Positions 19,021-27,219 of a DNA stretch of 64,000 nt are shown piece by piece. A model generated the notes under the pieces. The model made no database searches, was not told the origin of the DNA, and was given only the letters and a program-made list of their open reading frames with translations. The DNA lies in NCBI GenBank assembly GCA_902560045.1, contig CACEKJ010000006.1, positions 1-64,000 of the forward strand, read 5' to 3'. Every line of letters starts with the position of its first letter. The stretch's first letter is position 1. The translations under genes were made by a program, and so were the position numbers. Origin of the DNA: an uncultured Bacteroidota bacterium (GTDB lineage: Bacteria > Bacteroidota > Bacteroidia > Flavobacteriales > Flavobacteriaceae).

Positions 19021-19754
19021 TGAATTTATTTTATTCTAATAATATTGATAACGATAAAGGAGAAATTTCTCTTACTGATCAGGAGAATAGACATTTAGTA
19101 AAAGTTTTAAGAAAATCAATTGGTGAAGTAATAAGTGTAACAGATGGCATCGGGAATATATACAAGTGTAAAATAATTAATACTGATAAAATCTCGTCTA
19201 CCCTTTCGATTATCAATAATGATAAAAATGATTCAATTTTCCCCAAGCTCAGTATAGCTATTTCTCTAACAAAAAAAACAAATCGTTTTGAATGGTTTTT
19301 GGAAAAAGCTACTGAAATAGGGATTCATGAGATTACACCCATAATTTCTGAGCATACAGAAAAATCTAATTTAAATATTGATAGGTCAAATAAATTATTA
19401 ATTTCTGCAATGAAGCAATCCTTACGATCTAGATTGCCAATATTAAACACACCAACAAGTTTTCAGGATTATGTAAGTAAGAAAAAATGCGCAGAAAATA
19501 ATTTTATTGCCACATGTAAAAAAAATAATTACTCATTATTTGAAGAAAAATTGATCAAAGGTTGCCCTGCTAATGTTTTAATTGGTCCTGAGGGTGGATT
19601 TTCAAACAATGAATTGAATTTTGCAAAAAACACTAACTTTATGCCAATATCACTTGGAAGCTATAGATTTAGAACCGAAACAGCTGGAATTAGCGTATGT
19701 ATGATTTTTTCACTAATTAATAAAGAAGAATATGAATTCAGGAAACCTAGTTAA
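19020..19754 (+). CDS. rsmE: 16S rRNA (uracil-1498-N3)-methyltransferase
   Basis: 244 residues of the SPOUT fold. The N-terminal PUA-like part has ENRHLVKVLR; the knot region has WFLEKATEIGIHEITPI, IGPEGGFSNNELNFA and SLGSYRFRTETAGI, all typical of RsmE. It methylates U1498 of 16S rRNA. It overlaps tsaD by 1 bp and the following permease by 23 bp, so the three are probably one transcript. Confidence 0.96.
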   Translation: MNLFYSNNIDNDKGEISLTDQENRHLVKVLRKSIGEVISVTDGIGNIYKCKIINTDKISSTLSIINNDKNDSIFPKLSIAISLTKKTNRFEWFLEKATEIGIHEITPIISEHTEKSNLNIDRSNKLLISAMKQSLRSRLPILNTPTSFQDYVSKKKCAENNFIATCKKNNYSLFEEKLIKGCPANVLIGPEGGFSNNELNFAKNTNFMPISLGSYRFRTETAGISVCMIFSLINKEEYEFRKPS

Positions 19755-20802
19755 GTCAGTGATTAAATTATCATTAATTGCACTTTTAATATTTGTTCTA
19801 TATAAATTGAAATTAGGTTTATTATACGTATTTATAGCCTTAATTTTAACCCTAATTGTCAACCCTTTAAACAAACTATTTTTTAAAAAACTCAAGCTTG
19901 GTAAAACTTTTTCATCTGTTATTTCAATTACTTTCCTGATTTCATTTTTTGCTATGATTATTGGATTAATTGTGCCAGTTTTAACCAAACAGGGTCAAAA
20001 CCTTTCACTCTTGAATAATAAGGAGTTTAGGGCAAATTTTGATTCAACCATTACAACGATAAATAATTATTTTGAAAATCAACAATTAAGTATTTTTGAT
20101 TTTTTCACAGACTTAAATATTATCTCAGATATTGATTTTAGTTTTGTTACTCAACTTTTCAATTCTATTATTTCACAAATAGGAAGCTTGAGTATCGGCA
20201 TTCTTTCTGTCTTATTTATTACTTTTTTCTTCTTAAAAGACGGAAATAAAATCTTTGAAAACTTTATAGATTTTTTTCCTAGAAAACAAAGTGCTAAATT
20301 AAAAGCCTCTTTTGATACAATAAATATCCTTTTAACCAGATATTTCACTGGTGTTTTGATACAGGTTGTAATTCTTTTTGTTTTCTACTATACGCTTCTT
20401 CTCATTCTAGGTGTTGAGAATTCATTTGTTATCGCCTTTATTTGTGCTATCCTAAATATTATTCCATACTTGGGCCCGCTAATAAGTGTAATCTTAATGA
20501 TGGTTTTATCCATAACAAGTAATTTAGATAATATTGTTTTAGATAATTATATATTTAATTCCGTATTTATTTTTGTTGGTTTTTCAATTATTCAATTTGT
20601 CGACAATTTTTTTCTTCAACCTTATATATTTTCATCTTCGGTAAAATCACATCCTCTCGAAGTTTTTATTGTTATTATATTTTCTGGAATTCTTTTTGGT
20701 ATTTTCGGTTTGATTATAGCAATACCTCTATACACAACATTGAAGGTAATTTTTGTAAGCTTTTTTGATATTAGGAAAATAATATCAAATCTTGTGAAAT
20801 AA
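19732..20802 (+). CDS. AI-2E family transporter (PerM-like)
   Basis: 356 residues with about eight hydrophobic helices; no other domains. The C-terminal region AFICAILNIIPYLGPLISVILMM and the FVDNFFLQPYIFSSSVKSHPLEVF stretch are the conserved part of this family. Members export diverse solutes; the name comes from one exporter of autoinducer-2, and the substrate here is unknown. Its ATG lies inside rsmE. Confidence 0.9.
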   Translation: MNSGNLVKSVIKLSLIALLIFVLYKLKLGLLYVFIALILTLIVNPLNKLFFKKLKLGKTFSSVISITFLISFFAMIIGLIVPVLTKQGQNLSLLNNKEFRANFDSTITTINNYFENQQLSIFDFFTDLNIISDIDFSFVTQLFNSIISQIGSLSIGILSVLFITFFFLKDGNKIFENFIDFFPRKQSAKLKASFDTINILLTRYFTGVLIQVVILFVFYYTLLLILGVENSFVIAFICAILNIIPYLGPLISVILMMVLSITSNLDNIVLDNYIFNSVFIFVGFSIIQFVDNFFLQPYIFSSSVKSHPLEVFIVIIFSGILFGIFGLIIAIPLYTTLKVIFVSFFDIRKIISNLVK

Positions 20803-20813
20803 TTTATTATTTC
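20796..20813 (+). repeat. Perfect 7-bp inverted repeat at the end of the AI-2E gene
   Basis: GAAATAA-TTTA-TTATTTC spans the stop codon of the upstream gene and is followed by AATTTTG. The arms are entirely A/T apart from the outer G-C pair, so as a terminator it is weak. Confidence 0.35.
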
Positions 20814-20842
20814 AATTTTGTACTTTTATTTAAAACTAACCA

Positions 20843-21502
20843 ATGAAAAAAACATTTATTCTTACGCATCTTATTTTATTTCTCTTTTCTTGTGAAAATG
20901 AGCCTGTTTTTAATCCTGTTTTATATAATCCTGATCTTACAATTAGTCAAAATCTTAATAATGGAGTTCAAGTATTAGAAATACTTCAAGATAATGATAT
21001 AAACTCTTTTTACGGAGTTTATTATGCTGGTGGATATATTTTTCACGTGAATGAATCCTCAGGTGAGTTAATTGTCGCAACAGATTATTCTGAAATTGGA
21101 AATGTAGCTTGGGGTGATGTTTTTGAACTTGACACTAGCTTTTTAGTTGGCGATGGTGATATTAATACAGAATTAATTATACAAGGAAATGAAATTGATA
21201 ACAGTTCAAATGGTACCGAGTTTGGTAGTGACGATTATGCATTTAAAATTGTTTCTAATATAACTCACTCTGGATACAATGATTGGTTTATACCAACAAG
21301 TGATTCTATGGCTGCTATTTATTTAAATGTTCACTCAATAGGATTAGGAGATTTTGACGAATCACTGATTTATTGGTCCTCCACTAAAGAGGGGTATTTT
21401 CCTTATGTAATGGCATTTAACTTTGAATCTTGGGGTGGACTACCCTTTCCTGGTTCTTGTTTAGAGGTTAACGGTTTATTAATTGCAAGAAAAATTCAAT
21501 AA
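20843..21502 (+). CDS. Lipoprotein with DUF1566/Lcl-like domain
   Basis: 219 residues. A lipoprotein signal ends at LFLFSC (Cys16). The rest resembles the DUF1566/Lcl C-terminal type of surface domain: YAGGYIFHVNESSGELIVATDYSE, TEFGSDDYAFKIV, SGYNDWFIPTSDSMAAIY and LIYWSSTKEGYF, followed by a C-terminal LLIARKI strand. Function is unknown; such domains occur singly or repeated in exported proteins. It stands alone between the AI-2E gene and the tRNA operon, 40 bp after the former. Confidence 0.75.
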   Translation: MKKTFILTHLILFLFSCENEPVFNPVLYNPDLTISQNLNNGVQVLEILQDNDINSFYGVYYAGGYIFHVNESSGELIVATDYSEIGNVAWGDVFELDTSFLVGDGDINTELIIQGNEIDNSSNGTEFGSDDYAFKIVSNITHSGYNDWFIPTSDSMAAIYLNVHSIGLGDFDESLIYWSSTKEGYFPYVMAFNFESWGGLPFPGSCLEVNGLLIARKIQ

Positions 21503-21528
21503 AAATCCCCACTTTTGAAAGTGAGGAT
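21501..21528 (-). terminator. Rho-independent terminator of the tRNA operon
   Basis: Read on the minus strand, ATCCTCACTTT pairs with AAAGTGGGGAT around a tiny loop with one mismatch, followed by a run of T. It lies 7 bp after the last tRNA. On the plus strand there is no T run, so it serves the tRNAs rather than the lipoprotein gene. Confidence 0.8.
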
Positions 21529-21535
21529 TGATCTG

Positions 21536-21609
21536 TGATCGCGAAAGGATTCGAACCTTTGACCGTCTGCTTAGAAGGCAGATGCTCTATCCAGCTGAGC
21601 TACGCGACC
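21536..21609 (-). tRNA. tRNA-Arg (anticodon TCT)
   Basis: 74 nt cloverleaf: acceptor GGTCGCG / CGCGATC with one G-T pair, D-arm AGCTCAGCTGGATAGAGC, anticodon stem CTGCC... with loop TTCTAAG and anticodon TCT, T-arm GGTTCGAATCC. Discriminator is A; the next bases are CA, so CCA is not encoded. Confidence 0.96.
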
Positions 21610-21622
21610 TTACTAAAAAATG

Positions 21623-21697
21623 TCGGGGTGGCAGGATTCGAACCTGCGACCTCCGCGTCCCAAACGCGGCGCGATAACCGGGCTACGCTACACCCCG
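21623..21697 (-). tRNA. tRNA-Pro (anticodon TGG)
   Basis: 75 nt: acceptor CGGGGTG / CACCCCG, anticodon stem CCGCG/CGCGG enclosing TTTGGGA with anticodon TGG, T-arm GCAGGTTCGAATCCTGC. Discriminator A; CCA is not encoded (CAT follows). Confidence 0.96.
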
Positions 21698-21700
21698 AGA

Positions 21701-21787
21701 TGGCGGAGAGACAGGGATTCGAACCCTGGCGACGTTTGCACGTCGACAGATTAGCAATCTGCTCCATTACCACTCTGGCACCTCTCC
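21701..21787 (-). tRNA. tRNA-Ser (anticodon GCT), CCA encoded
   Basis: 87 nt including the encoded CCA. Acceptor GGAGAGG / TCTCTCC, anticodon loop TTGCTAA, a perfect 5-bp long variable arm (CGACG/CGTCG), T-arm AGGGTTCGAATCCCT, discriminator G. It is first in the Ser-Pro-Arg operon. Confidence 0.96.
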
Positions 21788-21821
21788 AATACTCTATGAT
21801 AGTATTTATAAAATGCGGTTG

Positions 21822-21852
21822 CAAAAATAGTTTTTCATTACTAACAACGCAA
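21822..21852 (-). promoter_or_regulatory. Promoter of the tRNA Ser-Pro-Arg operon
   Basis: On the minus strand a -7 element TATTTTTG (21829-21822) matches TAnnTTTG exactly. Two candidate -33 TTG triplets lie 15 and 20 bp upstream (21847-21845 and 21852-21850); the latter has the usual spacing. Transcription would begin about 30 nt before tRNA-Ser. Confidence 0.7.
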
Positions 21853-21869
21853 CTATAAACAATATTTTT

Positions 21870-23939
21870 TTAATTACTATTTTCTGGGTATTCAATTCTG
21901 ACGTGATAAATGTTTTTTAATTTTTCTTTTAAAACACTTTTTATGATTGAAATATTCTTAAAAGTTAATTCACAATCAACAAACTGACCTTCTTCAATTT
22001 GCTTATCAATAATAGTTTCAACAAAATTATCAATCTTTGAATTATCAGGTTTGTCTAAACTTTTAGTTGCAGCTTCTACTGAGTCACACATCATTACAAG
22101 AGCCATTTCGATACTATATGGTTTAGGTCCATCATAACAGAAATCATCTTTACTTTTTACCCCATCCTCACTAAGATGTTTAGAATAAAAATATGATATT
22201 AAATTAGTCCCGTGATGAGTTCTTATAAAATCAATTATCCTATCAGGTAATCCTGCATTTTTAGCAATATTAACGCCTTCTTTTACATGATCTTTTATAA
22301 TGCTTACACTTTTTTCGGAATTTAGTTTATCATGAGGATTTTGTTCTGAAAGTTGGTTTTCTATAAAGTATGATGGATTGTTTATTTTTCCTATGTCATG
22401 ATGTAATGCGCCAACACGTGATAATAATGCGTTTGCGTTAATTTTATTTGCGCAAGCTTCAGCAAGGTTTGCAACATTTAAAGAATGATGAAAAGTCCCA
22501 GGTGCTTTGTCAGATAATTCTTTCATTAGTTTTGAATTTGTATCAGATAATTCTAAAAGAGAAACGTCAGATACTAAACCAAATAATTTTTCATATATAT
22601 AAATTAAAGGATAGATGAATAACGTTAACAAACCACATAATATAAATAGTAAGAAATTAAACATTGGTAAGTTTTCAATACTTCCTTCATGTATCACATA
22701 AAATGAAAAATAAGCTAACATGTAGACAAACGTTATCTGAGCTACAGCTATAAACAGATTTGCTCTTTTATATATATTGTCTGAGGTTAAAATGGTTACA
22801 ACACCAGCGATAATATTAAGGAATATAAACTCATAACTATTAGGCACCACAAAACCTAATAACATGATTGTTACTGAATGAATAAAAAAAGCTATCCTAG
22901 AATCAAAAAAGGCTTTAAATAACAGAGGAATAATACAAAGAGGTATAATATAAACATAATTGGAGTTAAAGTCTATTACCCAAGTTGTAATTAGTATGAT
23001 TAAAGTGATATTAAAATAAACAAAAGCTATTCGGTTATTATTCTCATAAATTTCTTTTTCAAATTTTCTTATGAATAGCACAATCATTAGTAATGATAAT
23101 ATAACCAACAGCGAGTATGCGGTGACAATTAAATAAACATCAGAAAATGATCCATCATTAACTTCATATTCTTTTTTTAAGGATTCTAGTATGTTTAGCT
23201 TCTCCCCTTCAACAATTTCCCCTTTGGAAATAATTAACGTTTCTTTTTCAATAAAACCTCTATTAGGAGATATTTTACTTTTAGATTCCTCCAATGCTTT
23301 TACAGATAATGACTCGTTAAAACTAAGATTCGGAGATATCAAATCAAACACGACTGATATTATTTCAGATTTATATGTTTCTGTATCGTATTCTAGAATT
23401 TTATTATTTACAAATAAAAGTAAACTCTCGGGTTTAATAAGAAGATCAAAATCGGTTAATTCAATCTGTTTGTTATCTAAAAGAATTGAAATTATTTGAT
23501 TTTTATTAAAATCAAAATTCTCATCTAACAAGCCAGTATTATAAACATCATTTATAATTTTTATAGAATAATTTTTAATTATTTCTAGATCAACATTTTT
23601 ATAATTTATAAAAAGAGTATCATCGTTTAATTCTCTAAATCTTTTGGTAATTCCCCTTTTAGAATTAGTTTCTGATGTTGTATCAATTTCAAAAAAAAGT
23701 GGAGTATTTAATTTTACATCTTCAATCTCACTATTTATTTCATCGTAAGATTTTTTAATAGCAAAATCAAAAGGAGCATACAGATTCTCTGATTGCCAAG
23801 GTCTTCCGTTCTCAAAGCTATATTTAAATTTTCCGCTTTTTGGAAAGAAATAAATAATTAAAAATGCAGAAAGAATAAAAAGGAGTATTCGAAAAAGTCT
23901 AGAAAATCCTTTATTTATTTTATTAAATAGTTTTCCCAT
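21870..23939 (-). CDS. PgpH-like 7TM-HD phosphodiesterase (probable cyclic-di-AMP hydrolase)
   Basis: 689 residues. One N-terminal membrane helix, an extracytoplasmic region of about 240 residues, then a block of about seven helices (residues ~265-465), then a cytoplasmic HD domain: GTFHHSLNVANLAEACANKI, GALHHDIGKINNP, HVKEGVNIAK and THHGTNLISYFY. This order (7TMR-HDED, 7TM, HD) is that of PgpH, which degrades c-di-AMP in Firmicutes and is common in Bacteroidota. Metal ligands of the HD site are present. It is monocistronic, between the tRNA promoter and a divergent thiolase. Confidence 0.9.
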   Translation of the reverse strand: MGKLFNKINKGFSRLFRILLFILSAFLIIYFFPKSGKFKYSFENGRPWQSENLYAPFDFAIKKSYDEINSEIEDVKLNTPLFFEIDTTSETNSKRGITKRFRELNDDTLFINYKNVDLEIIKNYSIKIINDVYNTGLLDENFDFNKNQIISILLDNKQIELTDFDLLIKPESLLLFVNNKILEYDTETYKSEIISVVFDLISPNLSFNESLSVKALEESKSKISPNRGFIEKETLIISKGEIVEGEKLNILESLKKEYEVNDGSFSDVYLIVTAYSLLVILSLLMIVLFIRKFEKEIYENNNRIAFVYFNITLIILITTWVIDFNSNYVYIIPLCIIPLLFKAFFDSRIAFFIHSVTIMLLGFVVPNSYEFIFLNIIAGVVTILTSDNIYKRANLFIAVAQITFVYMLAYFSFYVIHEGSIENLPMFNFLLFILCGLLTLFIYPLIYIYEKLFGLVSDVSLLELSDTNSKLMKELSDKAPGTFHHSLNVANLAEACANKINANALLSRVGALHHDIGKINNPSYFIENQLSEQNPHDKLNSEKSVSIIKDHVKEGVNIAKNAGLPDRIIDFIRTHHGTNLISYFYSKHLSEDGVKSKDDFCYDGPKPYSIEMALVMMCDSVEAATKSLDKPDNSKIDNFVETIIDKQIEEGQFVDCELTFKNISIIKSVLKEKLKNIYHVRIEYPENSN

Positions 23940-24018
23940 AATATTGATTTAATAAATTTACTAAATATTTAAGGGTTTAGTACAATTTTTAATTTATTAA
24001 CTTTATTGAAAGAAATTT

Positions 24019-25194
24019 ATGATGAACGAAGTAGTTATTGTAAGCGCTGTAAGAACACCTCTTGGATGTTTTATGGGATCTTTGTCTCGTTTGTCAGCGG
24101 TAGATTTAGGTATTCAGGCTGTTGAAGGTGCATTAAGAAAGATAAATCTAGAGAAGTCATTTATTGATGAGCTAATAATCGGACATGTTTTACAAGCTGG
24201 ATGTGGTCAAGCTCCGGCAAGACAAATTGCTGTTGGGGCTGGTTTAAAATCTCAAATACCCTGTTTCAGTGTAAATAAGGTTTGTTCATCAGGATTAAAA
24301 GCTGTTGATTTAGCTTTTCAGTCCATAGCCCTAGGTAAAAATGAAATAGTTATTGCTGGAGGAGTTGAAAGTATGAGTAATTCTCCTCATTATTTAAATT
24401 TAAGAAAGGCTACTAAGTTTGGCAATTCCTCATCAATTGACGGTATGATGAATGATGGTTTAACAGATGTTTACAGTAAAAGCTCTATGGGTGTATTAGC
24501 AGATAATTGTGCTAGTGATTATTCTATTTCTAGAGAATCTCAGGATGAGTATGCTATTAACTCATATGTGAAATCAATAAAATCAACAGAAAATAATTAT
24601 TTTTCAGATGAAATCATCCCTGTTTTTTATAAAGACAAAAGAGGAAATGAAATTGTAATTGAGAAAGATGAGCAAATTTCAAAAGTAAAATTTGATAAGA
24701 TACCTAAACTCTCACCTGCATTCGTTAAAAATGGATCGGTTACAGCTGCTAATTCTTCTCCTATTAGTGACGGTGCTTCAATTTTAGTTTTAATGAGTTC
24801 AAAAAAAGCAAAAGAAATGGATCTAAAACCTTTGGCTAAAATTATTGATTTTCATGACGCAGCAATTGAGCCTAACAGCTTTACTATAGCTCCTTCAAAG
24901 GCCATAAAGGAATTAGCTCTTAAAACTGATAGTAATTTAGAGGATATTGATTTATTTGAAATTAATGAGGCTTTTTCCATGGTTCCAATTGTTAATACGA
25001 ATATTTTAGGTTTAGATGATAAAAAGGTAAATATCAATGGAGGCGCCGTTTCTTTAGGTCACCCCCTTGGTTGTTCTGGAGCTAGAATACTTACTACTTT
25101 AATTCATAACTTACACAGGCTCAAAAAGAAAAAGGGAATTGCTGCCATTTGTAACGGCGGTGGAGGTGCTTCTTCAGTCCAGATTAAAATTTAA
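24019..25194 (+). CDS. Acetyl-CoA C-acyltransferase (thiolase)
   Basis: 391 residues, the normal thiolase size. Active-site Cys in NKVCSSGLKAV, the NEAF motif with its His/Asn pocket, and the C-terminal GGAVSLGHPLGCSGAR with the second catalytic Cys nearby in CNGGGGAS. It either makes acetoacetyl-CoA from two acetyl-CoA or runs the last step of beta-oxidation; the neighbours do not decide. ATG at 24019 or 24022 are both possible. The peptidase follows 6 bp later. Confidence 0.93.
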   Translation: MMNEVVIVSAVRTPLGCFMGSLSRLSAVDLGIQAVEGALRKINLEKSFIDELIIGHVLQAGCGQAPARQIAVGAGLKSQIPCFSVNKVCSSGLKAVDLAFQSIALGKNEIVIAGGVESMSNSPHYLNLRKATKFGNSSSIDGMMNDGLTDVYSKSSMGVLADNCASDYSISRESQDEYAINSYVKSIKSTENNYFSDEIIPVFYKDKRGNEIVIEKDEQISKVKFDKIPKLSPAFVKNGSVTAANSSPISDGASILVLMSSKKAKEMDLKPLAKIIDFHDAAIEPNSFTIAPSKAIKELALKTDSNLEDIDLFEINEAFSMVPIVNTNILGLDDKKVNINGGAVSLGHPLGCSGARILTTLIHNLHRLKKKKGIAAICNGGGGASSVQIKI

Positions 25195-25200
25195 TTTTCT

Positions 25201-25944
25201 ATGATACTTGGAATTTGTAACCTTAGTATTGTTCCTGTGCGAATTGTAGATTCTGATAAATCAGAAATGATCAATCAATTAATTTATGGAGATATAATCG
25301 AAATTATAGAGGAAAAAGAAAAATGGGTAAAAATAAAGTCAGTATTCGATGATTATATCGGATGGATTGATAAAAAACAATATTTTAAAATTGATGATAA
25401 TATTACCGTAGATCTAAAAAACCCTGTTTATTGCATAGATTTGGTTGAATTTATCGAAAACAATAACAATGAATTAGTTACAATTCCGATTGGCTCAGAT
25501 ATATCAAATATTTCATTAATGAACCATAAATTTGAGGGAAAAACTATTTCTGGTAAAAACAATCGAAATTCTATTGTAAATACAGCTTTATTGTTTTTAA
25601 ACTCGCCTTATCTTTGGGGAGGTAAAACACCTTTTGGTATTGACTGTTCTGGTTTTACCCAGATGGTTTATAAAATAAATGGATATAAGCTTTCAAGAGA
25701 TGCTAAAGATCAAGCGAATCAAGGGGAAACTTTAAGCTTTATTGAGGAATCAGAAGCTGGTGATTTAGCATTTTTTAACAATGATCAAGGTGATATTATC
25801 CATGTAGGAATTATATTACAAAACAATCACATAATACATGCAAGCGGAAAAGTTAGGATTGATAGAATAGATCACAGTGGTATTTACAATAATGATCTAA
25901 ATAAGCATACTCACTCTTTACGTTATATTAAGAAAATCATATAA
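25201..25944 (+). CDS. NlpC/P60 (C40) peptidase with N-terminal SH3 domain
   Basis: 247 residues without a signal peptide. An SH3b domain (MILGICNLSIVPVRIVDS ... WVKIKSVFDDYIGWI) precedes the catalytic domain with Cys in GIDCSGFTQMVY, His in DIIHVGIIL and a third polar residue in HIIHASG. The family cuts D-Glu/diamino-acid bonds of peptidoglycan peptides; lack of a signal suggests it works on imported muropeptides in the cytoplasm, as in YkfC-type recycling enzymes. It is 6 bp after the thiolase gene and ends exactly against the opposite TPR gene. Confidence 0.92.
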   Translation: MILGICNLSIVPVRIVDSDKSEMINQLIYGDIIEIIEEKEKWVKIKSVFDDYIGWIDKKQYFKIDDNITVDLKNPVYCIDLVEFIENNNNELVTIPIGSDISNISLMNHKFEGKTISGKNNRNSIVNTALLFLNSPYLWGGKTPFGIDCSGFTQMVYKINGYKLSRDAKDQANQGETLSFIEESEAGDLAFFNNDQGDIIHVGIILQNNHIIHASGKVRIDRIDHSGIYNNDLNKHTHSLRYIKKII

Positions 25945-27219
25945 CTATTTATTTTCTAAACCGGCAACTATAGTTTTGTACTTGTTTTCGGACTCAACAT
26001 CCCCTAGTGCTGAAAAAATATTTTTTAAAGTTCTAGCAGCATTAAGATTATCATTTTCAAGTTCATAAACTTTTTCCAAATAAGGAATGGCACTTCGATA
26101 CAGATTTTCCCTTTCTATTTTTAGCTCATCATATCTGTTGTAATCTGCCGTGCTCATTCCTAAGGAATTCATTTCTTCGATTATCGCACCTTCTTTTTCT
26201 AAAGTAAGTGCTGCAGCATTTAAATAAGCTTTAGTGTATGATGGATCCATAGCTATTGCTTTATTATAATAATCAACAGCTTTTTCATGATCCCCTTTGT
26301 CTGCGTTTACTACTCCAAGATTAAAAATTAAATCAACATTATTTGGTTCAATTTCTAGTGCTTTAGTAATTAAACTTTGATACATATCAACTTCACCCAT
26401 CTCCCATCTAATGTTAGATTCAAGTAAAATCAAATTTATGTCAAGTGGGTCTATTGATTTGGCTTTTTCCAAAAATTTCAGTGAATTATCAAAATCTTCT
26501 TTGGTTCTGTAAATCGCAGCTATAGATCTTAAAATATCAATTTCTACAGATTTAGCCATTTCATCTCTTGGTGAAATATGTGTTGTTAGAACGTCTACTG
26601 AAAAGTCACGTGATTTCATATCCTGAAAAACCTGCTCTTTTCCAGATTCCTTCTCAGTAGCATAGTAATTTATTGAAATACCTGTATAACCTAAATCAAT
26701 CAATTTTTCATAAAAGCTTAAAGCTACATCATAAGATTTTGCTTCGGTTGCTACAAGGGCTGCGTTGTATAAGTAAAGAGTATCTCTTTTAGAAACATTA
26801 TAAGCTGCTTCTAAACTTTTATATGACAACTCATAATCTTTATTTTCAAGAGCAGATCTCGAATCATTAACAAACGAATTAAATAAATTAGTTAGGATAT
26901 CATCGATTTTTGTAGAATATATTTTTGAACCTTCTTCTTCTATGTCTTTTGCATTATTAAAATTTTCAATACTTGATAATTTATTTTCAAAAGAGCTTTC
27001 TCCATTTTGATAATTAGCAAGACCGCTTAAGTAATAAAATTTTGCTTTGGTTTTGTCATCAGCAGAATTTATTAAATCATTTAATGATCCAAGCATATTT
27101 ATTGCTTCAGTATAATTATTAGATTTTATTAGCTTTTCTACAGTTTTTAGTTCTTTTTTTTGACTAAAACTAAAATGTGTAAAACTAATAGTTATCAGAA
27201 TTAAAATTAATTTTTTCAT
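25945..27219 (-). CDS. Exported tetratricopeptide repeat protein
   Basis: 424 residues. A signal peptide ([20 protein letters not shown]) leads into helical repeats; clear TPR units are AALVATEAKSYDVALSFYEKLI, LKFLEKAKSIDPLDINLIL and LGVVNADKGDHEKAVDYYNKAIAMDPSYTKAYLN. No catalytic domain. Probably periplasmic or lipid-free scaffold; function unknown. Its ATG shares a base with the gyrA stop, so it is translated from the gyrA transcript. Confidence 0.9.
   Translation of the reverse strand: MKKLILILITISFTHFSFSQKKELKTVEKLIKSNNYTEAINMLGSLNDLINSADDKTKAKFYYLSGLANYQNGESSFENKLSSIENFNNAKDIEEEGSKIYSTKIDDILTNLFNSFVNDSRSALENKDYELSYKSLEAAYNVSKRDTLYLYNAALVATEAKSYDVALSFYEKLIDLGYTGISINYYATEKESGKEQVFQDMKSRDFSVDVLTTHISPRDEMAKSVEIDILRSIAAIYRTKEDFDNSLKFLEKAKSIDPLDINLILLESNIRWEMGEVDMYQSLITKALEIEPNNVDLIFNLGVVNADKGDHEKAVDYYNKAIAMDPSYTKAYLNAAALTLEKEGAIIEEMNSLGMSTADYNRYDELKIERENLYRSAIPYLEKVYELENDNLNAARTLKNIFSALGDVESENKYKTIVAGLENK

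Noticed and set aside
21535-21858. Plus-strand reading frame of 107 codons across the tRNA cluster
   Set aside because: It reads the antisense of three tRNAs; such translations (with repeated GFEPxT-like phrases) are a known database artefact.
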